From Bacteroidales bacterium (GTDB taxonomy: Bacteria > Bacteroidota > Bacteroidia > Bacteroidales > UBA12077), in NCBI GenBank assembly GCA_003446015.1, contig DMBU01000030.1, positions 1 through 31,739 of the forward strand: a stretch of 31,739 nt of DNA, read 5' to 3'. The notes beneath the pieces were generated by a model that worked only from the letters and a program-made list of their open reading frames with translations, was not told where the DNA came from and ran no database searches. Positions 8,601 to 15,762 of this stretch are shown piece by piece (position 1 is the first letter of the stretch; each line of letters begins with the position of its first letter). Made by a program: the position numbers and the translations under genes.

Positions 8601-8721
8601 AAAAAGTGGTATGCAGGAATATGACGAAAATGGCAACAAGAAATTTACCAGTACTACCGCTTTTGTATTTTATCTGGATAAACTGAATTTAAGCATTGAT
8701 AATACAAAACGGGATATTTGA
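5617..8721 (+). CDS. Primase-helicase replication protein (CHC2 zinc finger, Toprim, P-loop ATPase)
   Basis: This 1034-residue protein probably replicates the element after excision. A DnaG-type CHC2 zinc finger is at residues 34-60 (C35-P-F-H38 and C56-F-G-C59). A Toprim domain follows, with AYIVEGYPDVMR (E256) and LVYDGDKAG (D300, D302). The C-terminal half holds an ATPase: Walker A GQKGSGKNT (660-668), where N667 replaces the usual S/T directly after the lysine with T next, and Walker B AVCVLDE (D709/E710). The order zinc finger, Toprim, ATPase resembles plasmid and phage primase-helicases such as T7 gp4, although this ATPase is not visibly RecA/DnaB-like and may belong to a superfamily 3 or DUF927-like class. 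Start ATG at 5617 gives the complete zinc finger. Confidence 0.9.
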   Translation: MDATYVIEQINGEILSIISNFIELKRSGVSYSACCPFHNEKTASFHVNPAKGIFKCFGCGKGGNAIEFIKEHEGVDFKQAVEIGAKKLKIDFEWKKSPDFNQAEFKHKESLHIACNIVERFFTEQLTNPEAEKYIKSRNFIIPEHGSFEIGYAPNGNALLTYARTNGVKTEILEEIGVLKSNDKGIYDFFRNRLIFPISNARGQTIAFAGRDLNENSKVKYLNTPESSIYVKGNELYALNAARITIKNEDRAYIVEGYPDVMRMHVIGISNTVATCGTALTIAQTTLLKRYTNKATLVYDGDKAGQKATDRNAEILIKNQFHVSVIVLPEKQDPDTLFTTKEIFLKYNEKQTDYILFKTAQYAEKSASDPVFKSEAIKRISVLIANYDKTKQEVYLEFASEQIKPKKAWQDALKELNKDEPQNTHKYTIPKHVSLNDFNRWGFYVEDNCYVFRNKKGDDFVTHSNFVLTPLFHIESPINAKRLYEIKNRHNLVRIMELPQRDLVSITAFKLQIESLGNFLWTGGESELNKLKAWLYEKTKSCKELTQLGWQREGFFCWGNGIFDGEHFIKADKYGIVQHVERYYYIPACSDIYATDDTLFEFERHFIHNEGNITLYEYAKKYTAVFGNNGIVTLSFYFACIFLDIISKRFDKFPILNMYGQKGSGKNTCAESILYMFGRKGKVPNLHNSSKPSIADHVATSANAVCVLDEYRNDLEMEKRELLKGFWDKTGRTRMNMDKDKKKETSKVNQGIIVCGQQIATADIALFSRFIALGFSKTTFSFEDKKLFEELEQINKQGLTQITHQLLKHRETFTKNYNKTVDLVSDQFREYLGNTTIETRIFNNWLTIASAYATVAHIVELPFKYDEIIQLFVEMMVTQNSETARNDDLGIFWKTVQYLISSNMLFDGGDYKVVYADRVNRNFKENNEWQKSEIVFKEPQDVFYLSVSRVFGLYKSQALREGDKPLPDATVEYYLKNSPSYICDTKKVSFKKIDAKSGMQEYDENGNKKFTSTTAFVFYLDKLNLSIDNTKRDI

Positions 8722-8753
8722 CCATAATCAATGTTTTGTATTCATTCCATGAT

Positions 8754-8790
8754 CGAGAGTTTCTAAACAGAAGAAGCTCTCGTTTTTATT
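8754..8790 (+). terminator. Rho-independent terminator after primase-helicase
   Basis: A 10-bp stem (8754-8763 with 8773-8782, one G-U pair) with a 9-base loop is followed by TTTTTATT. It lies 33 bases past the primase stop. Confidence 0.8.
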
Positions 8791-8863
8791 GTAAACAACA
8801 GAAAGAATTTTTAAATGGAGATTAATAATCATACTCGAAATCAAAAATATTCATATTACAAAG

Positions 8864-9090
8864 GTTACTTAACTTACTTATAGTACTTATCACCTTATTT
8901 AACAGTTAGTATCTAGGTTATTAAATGATATTTTATTAATTCAATAAGTTACTTGGTGTTACTTATAGTTACTTAGGAATTGCCTTATTTTAGTATTGGG
9001 TACTTAGTTACTTAGTAAATTTTTAGATTTAAAATATCGGTAAGGAATACATTTATAATTAGTTAATGTTCGTTAAGTACGTTAAGTAAC
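8864..9090. repeat. Cluster of GTTACTTA repeats; possible origin iterons or arm sites
   Basis: GTTACTTA-type units occur at 8864, 8873 (CTTACTTA), 8948, 8958, 8968 (three in exact 10-bp phase), 9000 (GTACTTA) and 9007, with inverted copies in GTTAAGTAC GTTAAGTAAC at 9072-9090. No gene covers the region 8722-9643. Phased repeats next to a primase-helicase suggest replication iterons. Alternatively, they may be arm-type sites of the dead recombinase that follows at about 9190. Confidence 0.55.
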
Positions 9091-9189
9091 TAAAGTCCCC
9101 CAAATGTAGGTTCATGAATCAGAAAAGAATCGTTTTGGGAAAAATGGGATTTATTATCATAATTATTAATTTAAACATTAAATGAAAAT

Positions 9190-9430
9190 AGAAGTTCAAG
9201 AACTATAATAAAGATAAACGAAAGTATATTGATATTAATGAATATATTACAGCTTATATAGCATATCATAGTTTCTCAACTGTTAAAACTTTCCGGTGCT
9301 TCTATTAAATTTATTTCAGAAAGTTAGGGACATAGTGATCTAAAAACTACTAAAAATTATTTGATTAGTTTTGAAAATGATGTTTAAAAAAGAGTTTGCT
9401 AGAAAATTAACAGCTTTTAGAAACAAATAG
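9190..9430 (+). pseudogene. Degenerate tyrosine recombinase remnant (C-terminal region)
   Basis: Translation in one frame gives DINEYITAYIAYHSFSTV (about 9231-9284). After a one-base frameshift near 9290 it continues SGASIKFISES-stop-GHSDLKTTKNYLISFENDV-stop (to about 9388), then the remnant runs out near 9430. This matches the end of Bacteroidota tyrosine recombinases (YIARHSFSTVLKRSGASI..ISESLGHSDLKTTxNYL.SFE). The box II arginine region is altered (AYHS in place of ARHS), and there are at least one frameshift and several stops, so it cannot be active. It marks an earlier integration event inside or next to the element. Confidence 0.85.
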
Positions 9431-9533
9431 ATAACATTAGAACCTTGAATTCAACATCTTAATCATCTATTATATATAAATAAACCTCTTAAATTACATA
9501 TAGTAAATTAATAGTTGACTCTATTAAGAATTA

Positions 9534-9555
9534 AATTATGTTTTATAACATAATT
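9534..9555. promoter_or_regulatory. Inverted repeat upstream of LytTR gene
   Basis: AATTATGTT (9534-9542) and AACATAATT (9547-9555) form a perfect 9-bp dyad with a 4-base spacer, about 90 bp before the LytTR start. It could be an operator or, with the short loop, a weak hairpin. Nothing else is recognisable between the recombinase remnant and 9644. Confidence 0.4.
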
Positions 9556-9643
9556 CTAAGGGGGTCACCTTTATCGTAATTCTGGAATAAATAGGTGAAG
9601 GATATTATTGCGCTATTCATACTAACCTTAAAAGATACTTTTT

Positions 9644-9976
9644 ATGAGAAGGTATATTGTCATTAAAACTGAAAGAAAGTATAGGAAAATCTTTATTGAT
9701 GAAATACTTTACTGCATGGCAGAAGGAGCATATACCAAGCTTTATTTAAATAATAATGAAGAAATTTATGATTCAAAAATACTTAAGGTAGTTGAAAAAA
9801 CTTTATCAAATTATAATTTCTTTAGGATAAATAGATCATATCTAGTAAATCTTGATCATTGTTATGAACTTCTTACAGGAGAAAAGCCAAATATTATCTT
9901 ATCTAATAAGGTAAAACTTTGTGTAAGCCCACCAAAAATGAAAAATCTAAGAAAGCTTTTTTGTGCTTATTCATAA
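9644..9976 (+). CDS. Stand-alone LytTR-type DNA-binding protein
   Basis: This 110-residue protein consists of a single LytTR domain: IFIDEILYCMAEGAYTKLYLNNNEEIYDSKILKVVEKTLSNYNFFRINRSYLVNLDHC. The D-E-I-x-Y-x-x-A-E-G-x-Y start and the F-x-R-x-x-R-S-Y-L-V-N core are diagnostic. No receiver or membrane domain is attached, so the signal input is not visible. It is the first gene after the repeat and pseudogene region and reads towards two lipoprotein genes. It therefore probably regulates the envelope cargo operon or the divergent receptor operon. LytTR proteins usually bind paired direct repeats; I could not assign one securely. Confidence 0.9.
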   Translation: MRRYIVIKTERKYRKIFIDEILYCMAEGAYTKLYLNNNEEIYDSKILKVVEKTLSNYNFFRINRSYLVNLDHCYELLTGEKPNIILSNKVKLCVSPPKMKNLRKLFCAYS

Positions 9977-10098
9977 AAACATATAACTCATTTGAAAAAA
10001 ACTCAGCCTTACAAATCCAAATACAACTTATACTATAATCTGAAACATAATCTTTAATTTTAATATGATAACTATATTATTAACTAATACATTTTAGC

Positions 10099-10998
10099 AT
10101 GAGAAATTATTTTACTTACATTTTTTATGGTTTTGGTATTTTGGCGCTATTATTTTTTTCAAGTTGTGAAAAAAAAGATATAGTACCAGAAAGTCAAGAA
10201 GAAAATAACATTACTGCTGCTATCGAAAAGATAGAAACTGTCTATACTGAGGGTTGTGAAAAAATTGAAGTTTTTGATCCTAATTATGTAAAAGTAGAAA
10301 CAGATGCTCCAGATGAACTTAAGAGAAGTATTTTAGAAACAATAGAGAAAACCTATACAAAAACTGAGGTTTTAAAAAATAACGGTAATAGAGTAGGAGT
10401 ATTTAGGAATGGTTCTTGTGGAGTTCATTCTTATTTAGAAATATATATGGATTCCGAAGATGATGGATGTACATCAAATCAATCTGGATGGGTAGGAAGC
10501 AGTTACATACATTGGAATCATAATAAGAATATCTCATTATTGTTTTGTGTAGTTGATGGTGCTTATTTCACTAGGACTAATGTCGATTATGCAATATTAA
10601 ATCTTAGTTCTTCAACCAACTGGGGCGATGCAGAAGGTCTTATGAGATATATAGATAATGAAGATGATAGTAATGATAACCAAACTTATTTGGATGGTCA
10701 ATCAATTTCAGGATGGTTTGGATTATCTTATTTTAGTTCGAACACTCGACTTCATTTCTATTATTATAAACAAACTACTACCACAAATAGTTTCCCTTAT
10801 TTAGGTATATCGTATGGCACTTTAGGGAGGTATGGATCATACCAAGGATGGATTTATTCAGATGATGAAGATAAAAATAATGCTAACTCAGCATATTATT
10901 ATTCATCATATTATGCAAATCCAATTCCGACAGGAAATGTTCCTAATATTATGGATGTTGGAGGAAATACAAAACTTTATATAAGCAAAGCAAGATAA
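10099..10998 (+). CDS. Uncharacterised secreted lipoprotein with four mature cysteines
   Basis: This 299-residue protein begins with a lipoprotein signal (MRNYFTYIFYGFGILALLFFSSCEKK) whose lipobox cysteine is residue 23. The mature part is rich in Y, S, N and D and looks mostly beta. Four further cysteines (in TEGCEK, NGSCGV, DDGCTS and LFCVVD) could form two disulfides. I recognise no family. It is followed by its own terminator and then by a lipoprotein with a DsbA-type thioredoxin domain, which could service these cysteines. Location is inferred to be the outer membrane or cell surface. Acidic clusters (EDDSNDN, SDDEDKNN) might bind metal, but this is speculative. Confidence 0.8.
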   Translation: MRNYFTYIFYGFGILALLFFSSCEKKDIVPESQEENNITAAIEKIETVYTEGCEKIEVFDPNYVKVETDAPDELKRSILETIEKTYTKTEVLKNNGNRVGVFRNGSCGVHSYLEIYMDSEDDGCTSNQSGWVGSSYIHWNHNKNISLLFCVVDGAYFTRTNVDYAILNLSSSTNWGDAEGLMRYIDNEDDSNDNQTYLDGQSISGWFGLSYFSSNTRLHFYYYKQTTTTNSFPYLGISYGTLGRYGSYQGWIYSDDEDKNNANSAYYYSSYYANPIPTGNVPNIMDVGGNTKLYISKAR

Positions 10999-11020
10999 AA
11001 CTATAACATAATATATTAGA

Positions 11021-11052
11021 AGCCGGAATATTTTAAATATTCCGGCTTTAAA
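11021..11052 (+). terminator. Hairpin terminator between lipoprotein genes
   Basis: A perfect 12-bp stem (11021-11032 with 11036-11047, loop TTA) starts 22 bases after the first lipoprotein stop and 43 bases before the next start. Only three T follow directly, so it may terminate partially or protect the upstream mRNA. Confidence 0.7.
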
Positions 11053-11064
11053 ATTGTTTTAATT

Positions 11065-12105
11065 ATGAAAAAAACAAAGTTAATCAGTATATTGATAATA
11101 TTAATTGGTATTTATTTTACATCCTGTAATAGGAAAGAGAACAATACTCAACAATTAATTCCCAAAAAAGATATTGCCGCTTTTATTAATGACAGTTTAA
11201 TAACAATACAAGAATTAGATAATTCAGTCCAACAAGAACTTTATGATGAATTGAACAGGATTTATGCAATAAGGAAAGTTTCACTGGATTACATGATAAC
11301 CGAAAAAATATTTGAAATAGAAGCAAAGAAAGCTGGTGTTACAGTCGAAAATTATATTAACAAATATTATTATGATAATTTAACGGATAATCTATTAACT
11401 TCTTTTATTAAGAAAAATAAATTAGAGAGTGGAATTATAGAATTGAAAAGAACCTTGAGACTAGTAAATATAAATAGTCCTGAGGGAGAAAAATTATTAT
11501 ATAAGGAGTATAAAAATTATTTAAGGAAGCATTTGGCCGATTCTCTGAGATTAGCGTATAATATAAAAATAAACCTGACCCCTCCTCAATCTCCATCTTT
11601 TTCTTTAAATAAAATATTTGCTCATTATAGAGGTAATTTGAATTCAAAAGTAATAATGTTAGAAATCTCAGATTTGGAATGCAGTTCATGCAAAGAAAGT
11701 TATCCAATCTTCAAACAAATATATGACAAATACAAGGATCAAGTTAAATTTGGATTTACCCATTTTTCATCTTATGTTTCTGTATCTGCAATTGCATGCG
11801 AGTGTGCTTCTCTACAAGGAAAGTTTTGGGAGATGCATGATTCTATATTTGAATTATCTAATCTTCCGGATACAACTGCAATTATGAATATTGCAAAGAA
11901 AATGGGATTAGACATAAATCAGTTTAGGATAGATTTTAAGGATTCAACAATAGTATCAAATATTGAAAATAATTTTAGAAATATTCACGATAAGGGAATA
12001 TATGCTACACCGACTATAATAATAAATAATAAAGCTATATTCAATTCTGCTTCTTTAGAAGAAATTGAGAATTTGCTTTCACAAGAGTTGGGAAAATTGG
12101 AGTAA
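11065..12105 (+). CDS. Lipoprotein with SurA-N-like region and DsbA-type thioredoxin domain
   Basis: This 346-residue protein has a lipoprotein signal ending FTSC (C21). Residues about 36-110 (IAAFINDSLITIQELDNSV, later LDYMITEKIFEIEAKKAGV) resemble the N-terminal chaperone region of SurA/parvulin-type proteins. From about 195 to the end there is a thioredoxin_4/DsbA-like domain: VIMLEISDLECSSCKESYPIFKQI with active site C-S-S-C, an inserted helical segment, and the cis-proline loop YATPTIIINNK near the end. It is probably a membrane-anchored periplasmic thiol oxidoreductase with substrate-binding ability. Neighbouring secreted proteins with cysteines are plausible clients. It converges on the DUF4249 gene with only 8 bases between stops. 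Confidence 0.85.
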   Translation: MKKTKLISILIILIGIYFTSCNRKENNTQQLIPKKDIAAFINDSLITIQELDNSVQQELYDELNRIYAIRKVSLDYMITEKIFEIEAKKAGVTVENYINKYYYDNLTDNLLTSFIKKNKLESGIIELKRTLRLVNINSPEGEKLLYKEYKNYLRKHLADSLRLAYNIKINLTPPQSPSFSLNKIFAHYRGNLNSKVIMLEISDLECSSCKESYPIFKQIYDKYKDQVKFGFTHFSSYVSVSAIACECASLQGKFWEMHDSIFELSNLPDTTAIMNIAKKMGLDINQFRIDFKDSTIVSNIENNFRNIHDKGIYATPTIIINNKAIFNSASLEEIENLLSQELGKLE

Positions 12106-12113
12106 CATGAATT

Positions 12114-13082
12114 TTAAGGGACTATTCCATACTCTCTAGTAATTCTATTCACTGCAGATGCTCTAAAAAACCCTAGTCCCCCATTACTAATATTTGTTTT
12201 TGGGGATGTTGGCGATGGACTGTATACACCTCCATCATTATTAAATTGATTAATTAATCCTCTGTAATAATTAAATCCTTTTTCTGTTAGAGATGACATA
12301 GTAACAGTTATCTTCCCAAACCCTGGTCCATAAGGGTAGTTTACCCTCCACCAGTCAGGATGTTCTCCATCATCAACATTCAATCCATTTACATATTCTT
12401 CAAGTAGCTTATCATCAATTACTGAAAACGTCCAACATGAATGGCAAGTGCCTATATCGAAAAGGTAATAATTTTTTTCATACTGAGGCTCTTTAAAATA
12501 AATAATCGGAACCCAGCCTTTTGTACCATCTGACTCTTTTACAATAATTTCTTCAATTTTCATCGAATCAATTTTAGGAAGATCTGGCATGTAGCATCCA
12601 GCTTCAAATATCTTATTTTCAAAACTTATATATAGGTAATATGTATTTCCTGCTTTTCCATGCAATTTTGTGGTTTGATAATAACCAAAATCTGAACTAT
12701 GTGGATATAATTCTTCATAAGAAGTTGAATCTATAATATTACCTATGGAATCATATTGATAATTATAATTAGTAACTATCCTAGGTGTAGGAATTAGTGT
12801 GTCAATAACCCCTGTATTATCTGAAATAATAACCAGCGCACCTTTAATTGGATCAGCGCCATCAATAAAAAAATAATCTGATTCTTTAAAAGTAAAATTG
12901 GGGCTACTTTTTGTTAAGCGGACATAATAAGGTCCATCTTCATTTGTTATTAAACCATTAATTACAACAGAATAATCATTACTATTAAATCCTAAATCAT
13001 AATCTTCAACGCACGCAACTGTTGATAAAATAATAATAATAATAGTAACTATTAATATTATTCTAATATTCTTTATTTTCAT
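12114..13082 (-). CDS. DUF4249 family outer-membrane lipoprotein
   Basis: This 322-residue protein has a signal peptide with lipobox STVAC (C24). The mature protein starts VEDYDLGFNSNDYSVVINGLITNEDGPYYVRLTKS, with later GALVIISDNTGVIDTLIP and YLYISFENKIFEAG. These are the usual DUF4249 patterns (Bacteroidota extracellular lipoproteins with an Ig-like N-terminal part). DUF4249 genes almost always follow a TonB-dependent receptor. Here the start lies 6 bases after the receptor stop on the same strand, so they form one operon. The role is presumed to be a surface-exposed partner of the receptor, like SusD for SusC; the ligand is unknown. Confidence 0.9.
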   Translation of the reverse strand: MKIKNIRIILIVTIIIIILSTVACVEDYDLGFNSNDYSVVINGLITNEDGPYYVRLTKSSPNFTFKESDYFFIDGADPIKGALVIISDNTGVIDTLIPTPRIVTNYNYQYDSIGNIIDSTSYEELYPHSSDFGYYQTTKLHGKAGNTYYLYISFENKIFEAGCYMPDLPKIDSMKIEEIIVKESDGTKGWVPIIYFKEPQYEKNYYLFDIGTCHSCWTFSVIDDKLLEEYVNGLNVDDGEHPDWWRVNYPYGPGFGKITVTMSSLTEKGFNYYRGLINQFNNDGGVYSPSPTSPKTNISNGGLGFFRASAVNRITREYGIVP

Positions 13083-13088
13083 TTTTTA

Positions 13089-15455
13089 TTACAAATTAAA
13101 GTTATAACTTACAAATGGAACTATCCCAAAAAGATATAATTTACTTGTTTGCAATTGGTAATCTGAGTTAAGTTCTGTGTATAAACTAAAAATATTTTTA
13201 CGGTTATATAAATTATAAACCCCAAAATTCCATTCTGCCTGCCAATTTCTATGTTCATTCTTTTTGCATTTATAATTAATGGCTAGGTCTAAACGATGAT
13301 AATCAGGTAATTTATAACCATTGCGTTCTGTATATTGAACAAATGGTACTCCATCAAAAAAGTAGGCTTCTTTAGGTACTGTTGCATATCCTCCTGAAGA
13401 ATATTTAAAAGTTGTAGATATATACCATCTTTTTGATATTTGATAGTTTGCAACTAACGAAATATTGTGAAGTTTATCAAATGTTGGATGATACCAGTTA
13501 TTATTATTTACATCTTCAGTCTTTTGCAATGCTTTTGAAAGAGTATAACTTAACCATCCCGTTAATTTACCAGTGTTTTTTTGAACCATGAATTCTAAGC
13601 CATAAGCATTTCTGTTACCAGAACGAACTTGGGTTTCAATTTGGTTATTTAAAAATAAATTAGCATTGTCCTTAAAATCAATAATATTTTGGATTTTTCG
13701 ATAATAAAGTTCAACAGATACTTCTAAATTGTTTTTTAGACGACTAAAATAACCTAAAGCATACTGGTCTGATATTAGTGGTTCAATATATTTATTTGCC
13801 GGTAACCACACATCAGTTGGCATTCCAACAGATGAATTACTCATAAGGAGCATATATTGTTTAGTTCTGGAATACGAAACCTTTAAAGAGTTCTTAGAAT
13901 TAAACAAATAAGCAATAGATACTCTTGGTTCAAGTCCATCATAAAATTTAATTAGTTCACCGTTGCTATATGTTATTGTATCTAGAATAGTTTCCATATC
14001 TGAATCATACTTAAAAACTGTTCCTTCTCCCATGTTGAAAAAAGAATTATAACGAATTCCATATTCGAGTTTAATATTATCTGATATCATCTGCTGACTT
14101 GAAACGTAAATCGATGCTTCTATAGCTCTCTGTTTTCCCAAAGAAAATGTTTTTATAACAGAACTCGTATCACTTTTTTCTATCTTACCAGGTTGAAAAA
14201 AATGATAGGAAATATTATAACCAAACTTAACATGATTGTTTGAATTAACAAACCAGTCAAAATCGGTTTTATAGTTAAAATCTTTTAGGTTAGATATCCA
14301 TTCAAATTTACGTTGATCATCTAACATATAATATGAATATCCATAATTGCTAAAAATAAACGTATGGTTTGAAAATAGCTTTGAGTTATGAATATGGTTC
14401 CATCTCAAAGTAAAGGTATTATTACCCCAATTTAATTTACTATTATTACTTAAAATGCGAAAGAAGAAATTATCTTTACCTGTATAGGAGGAAAGATAGA
14501 TCCTGTTTTTTTCATTTATAGTATGATTAATTTTTAACGTTAAATCATAAAATGAAACATCATTATCTCCCGAAAAATTATTTAATGATGGTATTGATAC
14601 TATATTCCCTAGTTCATAAATTCCATTAGCAACAACTCCTGCATAACTATAGCGTCCAGAAATAATAAAGGATGTTTTATCTGATTTTATTGGTCCTTCA
14701 AGTGTTAGGCTACTAGCTATAATTCCTAAACTTCCTGTAATTGCATATTTTTGATTATTTCCTTCTTTCATACGAATATCCACCACTGATGATATACGTC
14801 CACCAAATTGTGCAGGAAAGTATCCTTTGTAAATTGAAACATCTTTAATCGCATCAGGATTAAACGCTGAAAAAAAACTTAGCGAATGATCTGGATTGTA
14901 AACTGGAGCTTCATCAAGAAGAAATAGATTTTGGTCATGAGTTCCACCTCTTATAGAGATATTGGTAGTTCCCTCATTAGTTGTTTGTACTCCCGGTAAT
15001 AACTGAAGGCTTTTTATTACATCCGGTTCACCTAATACCATTGGAATAGATTTTATTTCTTTAATATCAAGAGTATTTCTATTCATTTCAGGGTTAATAA
15101 TATTATTTCTAACCACACTAATAACAACTTCATCTAACTGTGTTATTGTAGATTGAAGGTTAATATTAATCTGTTTGGTTTCTTTTAAAAAGAGATTGAC
15201 TGTATCAGTCTTATATCCTATATAAGAATAAGTGGTTTCATAATTGCCTACAGGAAGTGTTATTGAATAAAAACCATAATTATTAGTTGTTGTTCCAACA
15301 TCCATCCCAACAACAGCCACATTTACTCCTATTAATGTTTCTCCAGAATTTTCATCAGTAACCGTTCCAAAAATCGTATGATTTTGTGCTAATACCTTAT
15401 TTACATGAAATAATAATAAAACAAGAATAATTTTTATAAATATCTTTACTTTCAT
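13089..15455 (-). CDS. TonB-dependent outer-membrane receptor
   Basis: This 788-residue protein has a signal peptide (cleavage likely after NKVLA, residue 23), a CarboxypepD_reg-like domain (HTIFGTVTDENSGETLIGVNVAVVG, about 25-110), a plug domain (SIPMVLGEPDVIKSLQLLPGVQ, then SIRGGTHDQNLFLLDEAPVYNPDH) and a beta-barrel ending in an aromatic-rich strand with terminal FNL. It imports a ligand across the outer membrane using TonB energy. At under 800 residues it is shorter than SusC proteins, matching the DUF4249-paired receptor subgroup. It is the first gene of the minus-strand operon, with the DUF4249 gene behind it. A receptor as cargo on an element could change host nutrient uptake or phage and bacteriocin sensitivity. 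Confidence 0.93.
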   Translation of the reverse strand: MKVKIFIKIILVLLLFHVNKVLAQNHTIFGTVTDENSGETLIGVNVAVVGMDVGTTTNNYGFYSITLPVGNYETTYSYIGYKTDTVNLFLKETKQININLQSTITQLDEVVISVVRNNIINPEMNRNTLDIKEIKSIPMVLGEPDVIKSLQLLPGVQTTNEGTTNISIRGGTHDQNLFLLDEAPVYNPDHSLSFFSAFNPDAIKDVSIYKGYFPAQFGGRISSVVDIRMKEGNNQKYAITGSLGIIASSLTLEGPIKSDKTSFIISGRYSYAGVVANGIYELGNIVSIPSLNNFSGDNDVSFYDLTLKINHTINEKNRIYLSSYTGKDNFFFRILSNNSKLNWGNNTFTLRWNHIHNSKLFSNHTFIFSNYGYSYYMLDDQRKFEWISNLKDFNYKTDFDWFVNSNNHVKFGYNISYHFFQPGKIEKSDTSSVIKTFSLGKQRAIEASIYVSSQQMISDNIKLEYGIRYNSFFNMGEGTVFKYDSDMETILDTITYSNGELIKFYDGLEPRVSIAYLFNSKNSLKVSYSRTKQYMLLMSNSSVGMPTDVWLPANKYIEPLISDQYALGYFSRLKNNLEVSVELYYRKIQNIIDFKDNANLFLNNQIETQVRSGNRNAYGLEFMVQKNTGKLTGWLSYTLSKALQKTEDVNNNNWYHPTFDKLHNISLVANYQISKRWYISTTFKYSSGGYATVPKEAYFFDGVPFVQYTERNGYKLPDYHRLDLAINYKCKKNEHRNWQAEWNFGVYNLYNRKNIFSLYTELNSDYQLQTSKLYLFGIVPFVSYNFNL

Positions 15456-15762
15456 TATTTTAAATTGCTATTCCTAAGAAGTTTATCAAATACTAAAATT
15501 AATAAATAAATCAAATAATCCAATAGTTATAAATTTAATTTCGGAAACATAAAGGAGTTTGATCTTTTTTAAAAGGGATATTGATAAAAAATTAATAAGA
15601 ATGTTTAACAAGGTTATTAAATATTTATAATTAACTGACAATATTTATTTAATTTTATAAGACATTATAAATACAATTTGTTTTAATAATTGGCTAAATA
15701 ATAATTTAAATAAGATAACGAGAAGTATAAAAATATAATGCTTAAATTAAAAAAAATAAAAA
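15456..15762. other. AT-rich divergent intergenic region
   Basis: This 307-bp gap between the receptor operon (minus) and the PIN gene (plus) is extremely AT-rich and has no credible reading frame. It should hold both promoters. On the minus strand TATGTTTC near 15555 is a 7/8 match to the Bacteroidota -7 box, but it has no clear -33 partner, so I do not call a promoter. It is also the boundary between the envelope cargo and the defence genes. Confidence 0.4.

Noticed and set aside
8864..9090. CRISPR array
   Set aside because: Repeats are short (7-10 bp), unevenly spaced and partly inverted, with no spacer pattern and no cas genes.
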